Assembly (NCBI GenBank): GCA_946122785.1
Contig: CAMGYJ010000007.1
Span: 38,403,587 to 38,467,586, forward strand
Origin: Linum tenue
Lineage: Eukaryota > Streptophyta > Magnoliopsida > Malpighiales > Linaceae
Direction of reading: 5' to 3'
DNA length: 64,000 nt
Both the position numbers and the translations under genes were made by a program. Below the pieces are notes generated by a model. That model saw nothing but the letters and a program-made list of their open reading frames with translations. It was not told the origin of the DNA and did not search any database. This document shows positions 56,817 to 64,000 of the stretch, one piece after another. Within the stretch, counting starts at the first letter, position 1. Every line of letters begins with the position of its first letter.

Positions 56817-56959
56817 TATGGAAAGAAGACCACAGATTATATATTTGCCTTTATATTAAAAATGTAATTTTGTTATGACATGTGACATAATCATATAAGT
56901 GTCCACATTGTCATCATTATGTTTTTCAATTTATTTACCAAAAGGGGACTCCATTTCTC

Positions 56960-56966
56960 TATAAAA
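56960..56966 (+). promoter_or_regulatory. TATA box of a pararetrovirus-like promoter
   Basis: TATAAAA in the context TTTCTCTATAAAAGGAGACT, preceded by direct repeats and followed by a CT-rich leader. The layout resembles the pregenomic promoter of caulimoviruses. It would drive transcription rightward, away from both coding blocks in the present linear order. Confidence 0.5.
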
Positions 56967-57134
56967 GGAGACTCCCTTCACTTGTTGTAAGTAGAGTTGA
57001 TTTGAGTGGGAATTGCTCTCTTGCAAAGCTATCCTCCCATCATCTTCTCTCAAGAATTCCTGTGTAAGAAGTCTATCAAACTATCAAGTTTTACTTCATC
57101 TTTTTCAAATCATCTTCAACTTTTATTTATTTCG

Positions 57135-57292
57135 TGCATAACTGGTCATCTCCAGTATTTATTTTATGCAAAACTGGTCATCTCCAGTATTTATCTTCTG
57201 CTAATCTGGCCATCTCCAGTATTTACTTTTTGCTAATCTGGTCATCTCCAGTATTTACTTTTTGCAAATCTGGTCATTTCCAGTATCATTTA
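57135..57292 (+). repeat. 32-bp minisatellite, five copies
   Basis: Units CTGGTCATCTCCAGTATTTA plus about 12 variable bases repeat every 32 bp. Each unit contains the palindromic core CTGG(N)6-CCAG. It lies about 170 bp downstream of the TATA box, in what would be the transcript leader. Confidence 0.88.
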
Positions 57293-57330
57293 CTTTACAA
57301 GCTATTTTCAAGCAAATCTGGTATACATAT

Positions 57331-57725
57331 GGTGCCTTCTACGGTACCCCGGATTTCATACATTAAGTATGAAAATGCTATTTAGACCTCGAATTAGCAG
57401 GATTTTTGGGCATGATACTATACCCTAACCCTTAATGAGTGAACCCTAGGTCCTAATTATCTAAATCATACACTATAAATCCTAAGATGATGCATTGATT
57501 TTTTTTTTTTGCATATATTTGAACGAATCATAACCGTCGATTATTGTTTCTAATTAAATTGATCTTGGGGTATAAGATTTAGAGAATTAAGACCTAGGTT
57601 TTGATCTTTAACGGTTAGAGTACAGTATCATGTCCGAAAGATCAGTCAATTCAAGTTCTGGATAGCGTTTTCTTACTCAAGGTATGCGGTACCCCGGATT
57701 TCACTCTGGGTACCGTAGAACTTCC
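57331..57725. mobile_element. MITE with TTCTACGGTACC ends
   Basis: This 395-bp element has inverted ends GGTGCCTTCTACGGTACC and GGTACCGTAGAACTTCC and a second internal copy of GGTACCCCGGATTTCA at each side. Flanking CATAT on both sides (57326-57330 and 57726-57730) is a probable 5-bp TSD. The interior resembles the element at 34547-34798. Confidence 0.7.
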
Positions 57726-57730
57726 CATAT

Positions 57731-59299
57731 ATATATATATATATTATATCATGAACCACTGCCACACGCTAAAAAATAAGCCATGTAACGGAACTTAAGT
57801 CAATGCATGTACCTCTATTTCAATGACTCATTGGAGACCAGATTCCAACTCTCTTTCAAGTTGATGAAGTTCTCGGGTGGTCAGTCCATTTAGATCATTC
57901 CCCCTCTGTTTCCTGCCATAGTATATTTGTTTAACACATTTAAGCGACTTCACAACATGCCTATTAGCTTGTCCTCATTATGCCTAGCTACATATACATA
58001 TACCTACGGTTAATCAATTTAAATTCTTAAGGTTGACATTAACGAAGAATGAGTGAATATGTATATGGTGCAGTATCTGTTAGAGGAGGTTAATCTCTTT
58101 ATGTAGTTAAATTCATATCCTATTACTGATTAGTTGAAACTAAAACCTCTTAGTGGATATGTATATTGAACATTGCAAGTATATAGATGATAGTATTGAA
58201 ATGGCAGCATCCACTACATATTTTAGACAGATAATAAACAATTACTAGCTATTGTCCTTTGGGTTTAAATCTTGGGAGTCAAACAACGGTGACTTTGGCT
58301 GTCGAGACCACATTCCTAATAGTGTCCTTTACTAGCAAATGAGGGCCCTCGTCTCCCTTTTTTGTATCAATGAACTCAACAATTGAAGTCATCAAGTACA
58401 CTTATGTAGATTCACATTGCTAAACAAAGTTGAAGCAAGCAGATGATGTGAGAACTCACTGGCGACAATCCCGATACAGAATAAGAAACCAATTTATTAG
58501 GAAAGGAAGAGTGGATAAGGAGACAAGCATTCAAACCTTGAATAGTAATGCAATTAGAGAACAATGCGAACAATGAAAGAAAAGCACAACCAGATGGAGC
58601 GGAAGGAAGAGTAAAGGAACCAATCAATCATATAAATTGATCACTGGTGCTCTTGTACCTCTGCTTCTTGCGTTCCCCCAACCCTTGCATGCACACTCCA
58701 ACTCCATCTCCCAGCACCAATATGTAATAGAGTTGAAAGAGAAAATGGGAAAGGAATATTGCTCAGTTTCATCCATTATTATCCATATAAACAGTAAGAA
58801 GATTATGGCCGAGGCTGAGAGGTTCGTAAAATACCAATTTGGGTGTTAGTTAACTTCCAATGAGTAGTGAAGCTCGCTTACAGTATGGACAACGTGAGAA
58901 AGAGAGGGTGGCGAGCATTGGGCTATCGATAAGATATATGATGTACAATCAATTAGAGCTGCAGCGCTCGAAGCATGAGTCGAGACAAATAGCGAGAGAA
59001 AATCAGTTGAGTAGAATGTTAGAGGAAATGTCGCTTGAATTGAGGCGACAACGAAAATTGTCCCATGATTGCAGGTGCCACTGCTTCTGACTATCATAGA
59101 GGCGGCAGAGAAATCGCCCAAGCTGGTGGAGAGATCGAAGGCGGCGAGGAAGAGTTGAGGCAATTTTTAGGGTTGGGGATTTGTTTACGGGAGAGCAGAG
59201 CGGAAAATGCTAGAATAATTTTCGTTTTTGTTATGGTTTTTTAGAGACGAGCAACTTTTAACTGATTTTTTAAAATTGAAAATATGCAGCGATTTCTTT
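57731..59299. other. Intergenic; no supported gene
   Basis: AT-rich to 58600, then a more balanced block at 58630-59170 with overlapping open frames on both strands. The longest are 58846-59163 minus and 58860-59090 plus, the latter Glu/Arg-rich. They lack domains and splice context and are probably chance. This block is just inside the CACTA-like end and could be its interior. Confidence 0.35.
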
Positions 59300-59404
59300 A
59301 ACCGCTAAATATGACTGGTGTTAAACAAAAAAATTATAATTGCGGCAAGGATTATAGGAACCCCTGCTACTAAATCCCTGCTATATGTATGTTCCCTTGT
59401 AGTG
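59300..59404 (-). mobile_element. CACTA-like transposon terminus
   Basis: The complement of the right edge reads CACTACAAGGGAACATACAT, the CACTA-type start, followed by subterminal repeats (TAGCAGGGATTTAG, then TAGCAGGGGTT). The opposite end was not found. CACTACATATTTTAG at 58212 does not match beyond CACTACA. Confidence 0.45.
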
Positions 59405-61438
59405 AAAACTTACTTGGTTTCTGTTTAACCACTAACCATTGTGGTAGTGTTTATGATTAGCATATTTAGCCCTTCCGGGTTGCCATTAATTGCATAATGT
59501 AGTGCAGTTAACCACATGAACACTAACGTGTTCTAGTTAACCACTAACCTCTGGAGTGATGCTTGTGGTTAACATATTTAGCAATTTGTGGTTTTGGTTA
59601 ATCAAACACTATATTCTGGCAATACATGAATATGACAACTCCATCTACAATATACATTATACTTGTGTAGATTCGGTACTTGTGGCGAGTGGTTAGTCAC
59701 TAATGTTGATGGTGGATGCTTGGTTATATAAAAAATCCTAGTGTAGAATATTATTGTTCTAGTTGATGGCTTTTGACATTGCCTCATTAGGGTGTTCGCA
59801 GTACTAGTGCTGGAAATTTTTCCAATTTCACAAGGTTTCAAAATGTTATGTTTAGAGGTGGTCATCCCATAGGCTCTATATAGCTCACAATCATGCATTG
59901 TTGAGAAGTATGTTAATGATTGTGTAATACCTGAAATATTGACACTCTGGGGTACTATTTTCATATAATGGGATATTGATAACTTTTCACCTTTTTATCA
60001 ATATAGTTAGTTTTAGGCTCAATTTTGTTTTTAGGTGCATCATGGTGACTATTTAAAAGGTCCCTTATCTTTGTACTGCTTCACTCAGAGCACATTTAAC
60101 TTCATAATTCTTACAACAACTCATTCATTTCATCCCAAAATGTATCTTGTCAATTAATGTTAAATTGTACCTTATAATTCATGGAAGTCTATCGTACTTT
60201 TATAAATGTCTATATAATGTGTTAGAAACCTACCTTAATACTACTATTATAATTTATTAGTTAGGGTTGGGCGGCCATTTAGTGCCGAGTAGATTAGGCC
60301 ATTAGGGTATTATTAGGATTTTTGGGTTATGAAAGTATTTCTCAAAATCCTAATCTCTCTTCTCTGGAATTCGTTACTGATTCCTAACAGCCGAAGACCA
60401 TTCTTCTCCTCGGTCTCCATTTCTTCTTCTAAATCTTTAAATCCCCAATTCTATTTTTTTAAGTCTCAATCCCTAATAGTATTCGAAATTCTATAGAACC
60501 GTAATTCTTTGGTAATCTTTGAAAAATATCTTCCCGCATAAGAAAGAAAAGACTTCATAGCATTGAGATATGATTATACACAGAAGCCGAATACTTTAAG
60601 GGATGGCTTAAATTCATATTGGCTCTTTCGTTAAGAAACTATGATTAGATAAACCACCGTAGAATTGATGTGAGATTTGTTTAAAGTGTTACACTGCTTT
60701 TCGTCTCATTTCTTTGAAGAATGAAAATTTTCCTTGGAGCTCTTATGTTATGGAGTATATAATCTAAGATCAACATGCAAAAAAATTCACATCACACCAC
60801 CACGTAGAGCTTCTCGAAGGTTCAGTTGATCATCAGAGATATTATTATCTCTCTGATTAATCAAAAGCATCAAATTGGAGTAGGGCAGCAGCTACCAGAA
60901 AGATGAAGGACACGACAGAAAGGAAAGTACTGTTAGCGGAAATGATGAACATATATGATCGCATGCACTGATCATCAGTGGGATGTGGGGTTTGGTAATT
61001 GATCATGACCTACCAATTATCTATCTATGGCTGCACTCTTTCCACACCCTAGCAGCTAGCTCCCACCAAGTCTTCCAGATGTCGTTCAACTATCGATCGC
61101 TAGCAGATTAACTAATGATAATTATCCCTTAATTACCTTGGGTTGTCCTCTTATCCTCCCGGAAGATCAATCACTGCATTAGTTGGTATGCAACACGTGT
61201 TACCCTCCATATTACGTGAAACAATCCCATCTTTTCCACTGACCCAAAAGTCATGCTGCAGAATTGACCCTGCTGCTCAACAAACACATAGATGTCACGA
61301 GTAACAGGGTTACCGCTCCTTCGCAGGGAGAAATTACTTCTTTTTTCGTCTTAATTACGTACGTGAACCAGTCGTATCAGTGATCAACCTAGCTAGCTAG
61401 TTTAATTTGTGTATGTATTTGCTTGATTTTTTTTATAT
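59405..61438. other. Intergenic, nothing recognised
   Basis: No supported gene or repeat boundary. 59410-59590 has two similar phrases (AACCACTAACC, with GTGGTTAACATATTTAGC-type text) suggesting an old local duplication. Confidence 0.4.
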
Positions 61439-62165
61439 GGCTACTTCGGTGCACTCACTTTTTTGGGTAAATTCAATGAACTCTACTCTAAAAGTGGTCA
61501 TAATACGTCAAATTTTGAACTTTAATGGGTAGAATTAGTTTAATATGATGATATAACACATAATCACAACTAATCAATCCATTACCCTAACCTATTAACC
61601 TTCAATTTTGCATTCCAACCTAAAATCCCAAATTGTAAACCCTAACGCTAAATTCCTAAGCCCTAAATCATTCAAATTAAAGTAAATCTTGAATGATATT
61701 TTTACAAATTCATGTGGTTCTTATTCATCATACCACAAATGATGATTGACATCTGTAAGGAAGTGGTTAAGCACCATACACGGGCCTGTATATGATTCAG
61801 CATAACCCTTCTCCCAACAACTCGAGTTATTGAGAGCAACTGGTTCATGACATGGTATCAGAGCTGGTTTGTCCTTGAGGTCACGTGTTCAAGTCCTCAC
61901 GACCCCCAATATTAACCGTTGTCTTTCAAGCACATAGTAGGGCTGGGCCTGTGCAAACTTCAAGCCCATGAGTCGGCTTTCGTTTGAGGGGGCGTGTAAG
62001 GAAGTGGTTAAGCACCATACACGGGCCTGTATATGATTCAGCATAACCCTTCTCCCAACAACTCGAGTTATTGAGAGCAACTGGTTCATGACAACATCGT
62101 TAATCGCCTAATCAAAATGGCGATTATGAGGCGGGTGTATTGAATGCACCCAAAAAGCGGGTGTA
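61439..62165. mobile_element. MITE family B, copy 2 (carries a TRIM)
   Basis: It starts GGCTACTTCGGTGCACTCAC and ends with TTGAATGCACCCAAAAAGCG then GGTGTAC, inverted relative to the start. About 315 bp is collinear with copy 1 (42872-43225). The TRIM at 61754-62093 is inserted near its right side; without it the element is about 380 bp. TSD not resolved. Confidence 0.75.
61754..62093 (+). mobile_element. TRIM retrotransposon (340 bp) with identical 99-bp LTRs
   Basis: LTRs 61754-61852 and 61995-62093 are identical over 99 bp, start TGTAAGG and end CATGACA. Perfect 5-bp TSDs ACATC occur at 61749-61753 and 62094-62098. TGGTATCAGAGC (61853-61864), directly after the 5' LTR, is the initiator Met-tRNA primer site. 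GAGGGGGCG before the 3' LTR is the polypurine tract. The 142-bp interior encodes nothing, so it must be moved in trans. GTTCAAGTCC (about 61889) resembles a tRNA B box. Confidence 0.95.
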
Positions 62166-62578
62166 CTTTTGTCTGCACTCTGATGTTTGGTGCTAAAGTA
62201 TTCGATTTCTCGTCTGGTTTATGGCCTATGGGGCAGTAGCAGTAGTAGGTTAAAGGAAGAAGGGTCCATGCATGCATGCGTAGGCTGATTAATATGAAGC
62301 TCTGGCGCGCCATGTGGAATAGTTGAGGAACACTCAAAGTGGGATCATGGCCCCATTTAGGTACGTAGCTAGCTACGAAGCTCTCTGGCCATGGAGACGA
62401 GACGACAGGTTGTATTTGTCTGCTCCTTTATTGAGTTAGTACTGCGAAGATTGCTGATTAATATGGGAATTGAGGTACAGGAGATAGCCATCTGTAACTT
62501 CTCTTTGCAGATTCTAGATCCCTCCTTTTTTTGTTTCTGTGCAATGATCGATGGATTTCATGATAGCTAGGGAGATAT

Positions 62579-62620
<42 letters not shown>

Positions 62621-63279
62621 GCTATAGATTACTTTCATGCATAATAATTTCTTCCTTTTTGCCATTATTGGTGATATTGTTGCTCCAGTAATGATCAAAT
62701 GAATCATGGGAACTATATATTTGTCCAAAACAAATAATAATGGAAAACTTATATTGGTGCCTTTGTATTAATGACGATGATAATGATCTACAAGTGGACT
62801 TTGAAAATTTTATGCATGTAATGAATTAATGATGAGACTTTTAGGGGCAATCGATCGATCTGAGGTAGCTAGCTCTGCAGACATTTTTCAAATAGATGGA
62901 TAGAGAGGTTAGAAGTGGGGCAGTACTTGTTGGTCTTTTTGTTTTTGTCTTTATTCTTATGACAGCTTGAAAGTTGTGATTCTGTAGATCGATCTGTGTA
63001 CTTTGGCCAATCTTTCAATAGTATTTCATTAGTCAGAAAAAAGAGGGCTAATTTACTGAGCCACATGTTGGAGTGCGACCTTTTTCTGTGATAGCAAGCT
63101 AAGCTAGCTAGGTCTTGCTAGGAATATATATACCCATTAGCCTGTCCATACTTCATAAATACCTGAAAAACTTATGGGATTAATAAATACTAAGAAATGT
63201 TTTGTGATAATTGAACTCATGAGAGTACATTATCTCAATCCTTATATTTACAATTTCAATAAGCAAAGTGATGAATTGA
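62166..63279. other. Intergenic, nothing recognised except a T tract
   Basis: AT-rich sequence with AGCTAGCTA-type simple motifs and a 39-base T run. No supported gene. Confidence 0.4.
62580..62618. repeat. Poly(T) tract, 39 bases
   Basis: Thirty-nine uninterrupted T. It could mark the poly(A) tail of a retroposed sequence on the minus strand, but no matching element or TSD was found. The length is also prone to assembly error. Confidence 0.9.
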
Positions 63280-64000
63280 ATTAAGTAGTTTTTTATATAT
63301 TGTGCACCAATCTCTACCCGGAGGGCCTTGCCCACAACCTCTCCGGACAGCATTTTAGTGAGCAGTTCCTGTGCATAACCTTGTGATGATTGTGCACATT
63401 CTTTGCACCAAATGATCCCGACCCCACTGGTTAAGAGAGTGAGTTATTTATTCTTGCTTTGCATGTCATATCATACCCCGGTGAGAATCTTTGTTGCCCA
63501 TTCGTTCATTCCTTGGACTTCAATGTTGTGCATGGTTGGTTGTGGTTGATGAGTAGTCTTGTTGAGACTTGCATTGATTCATGAACAAGGTGAGAACTTT
63601 TCGTTTGCCCGTTTTTGGTGGTCTCGAATGTTGTCTGTGGTGGATGCCGGTATCGCTTGCAACAGTCCATATGTTAATTGCCAATAGCCATTGAGATTTC
63701 TCACTTGAGTTGTCCCCAATGTCTTTTGTTATGTTGAGATATTAGCTTGTGTGAAATGGTTTGCTTGGGGACAAGCAAACGTCTAAGTGTGGGAGACTGA
63801 TTCGGGGCTAAATGTACACTTTTTATCCCCGTCTCTCTTTGGCATTTGTGGCATTTGAGCTCCATAAAGGGTGATTTTACGCTAGGTTTGCTGTGTTTCA
63901 GAGTCTAACAGGTGGAACCAACCCGGGAGTCGAAAGTTGGAAGAAATGGTGCGAGGACTGGGCAAAGAGGAGCAAACAGCCGCTGTTCACGGTCCAAGTT
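63280..64000 (+). mobile_element. 3' end of a Ty3/gypsy element and start of its 3' LTR (partial)
   Basis: A long non-coding stretch leads to GGGGACAAGCAAACGTCTAA then GTGTGGGAG (63757-63795), the typical pre-LTR polypurine phrase of Tat/Athila-type plant elements. The LTR would start TGATTCGGGGC at 63798 and run out of the window. No coding part is inside the window. The left boundary is arbitrary. Confidence 0.6.

Noticed and set aside
58846..59163. 105-codon minus and 76-codon plus frames
   Set aside because: No recognised motif. They overlap each other and lie in repeat-like DNA by a CACTA end.
58212..59404. CACTACATATTT at 58212 as the partner of the CACTA end at 59404
   Set aside because: The match stops after CACTACA and no 3-bp target duplication is visible.

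Overview
This window is plant nuclear DNA, most likely from a eudicot. The evidence is plant transposon lineages (a Tekay/Del-type chromovirus, an Athila-type Ty3/gypsy element, L1-type LINEs with a plant RNase H tail, MULE, hAT-type and CACTA-like elements, a TRIM), a Caulimoviridae-like endogenous pararetroviral sequence, and decayed plant genes with GT-AG introns. I find no intact cellular gene. It is a gene-poor, repeat-dense region built by successive nested insertions. The species cannot be named from the sequence.

Left part (1-20 kb). A MULE/FAR1-related transposase pseudogene (+) faces a decayed Ulp1/C48-protease-like gene (-, about 13.76-15.7 kb); together they resemble the two genes of a ULP-carrying (Kaonashi-type) Mutator element. 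Between their 3' ends sits a very young, apparently complete 9.6-kb Tekay-type LTR retrotransposon (2040-11628). Its two 2.28-kb LTRs differ, by eye, by one base and one 2-bp repeat step, and its polyprotein frame is open. From 16 to 20 kb only unrecognised exon-like fragments are seen.

Middle (20-43 kb). A solo LTR (20605-22635, 5-bp TSD) is followed by an unresolved low-copy-looking segment, a 1.3-kb hAT-type nonautonomous element with an 8-bp TSD, and a 119-bp tandem repeat. Then come a full-length but dead LINE (27582-32788, 16-bp TSD), a possible Helitron 3' end, an LTR remnant containing an hAT MITE, and a 5'-truncated LINE with two local tandem duplications. From 40.4 to 42.56 kb (-) lies a spliced-type pseudogene of a cytokinin-receptor histidine kinase (CRE1/AHK4-like). 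It is broken by frameshifts, deletions and a MITE inserted into a CHASE-domain exon.

Right part (43-64 kb). An internally deleted Athila-type element (43226-49546, 5-bp TSD) is nested in a MITE. That MITE abuts a Caulimoviridae-like element reading on the minus strand (movement protein, coat protein with zinc knuckle, protease, RT, RNase H), which is itself split by a GGTCCGG-rich hAT MITE. Head-to-head with its movement-protein start is a plus-strand, aromatic-rich ORF (55426-56687). That ORF is followed by 44-bp repeats, a TATA-containing promoter-like segment and a 32-bp minisatellite. This divergent arrangement is the least ordinary structure in the window. Farther right are a CACTA-like terminus, a second copy of the MITE carrying a TRIM with identical 99-bp LTRs, a 39-T tract, and the 3' end plus LTR start of another retroelement at the edge.

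All calls rest on reading the sequence and recalled family motifs. No alignment or database search was run, and boundaries without a stated TSD are approximate.
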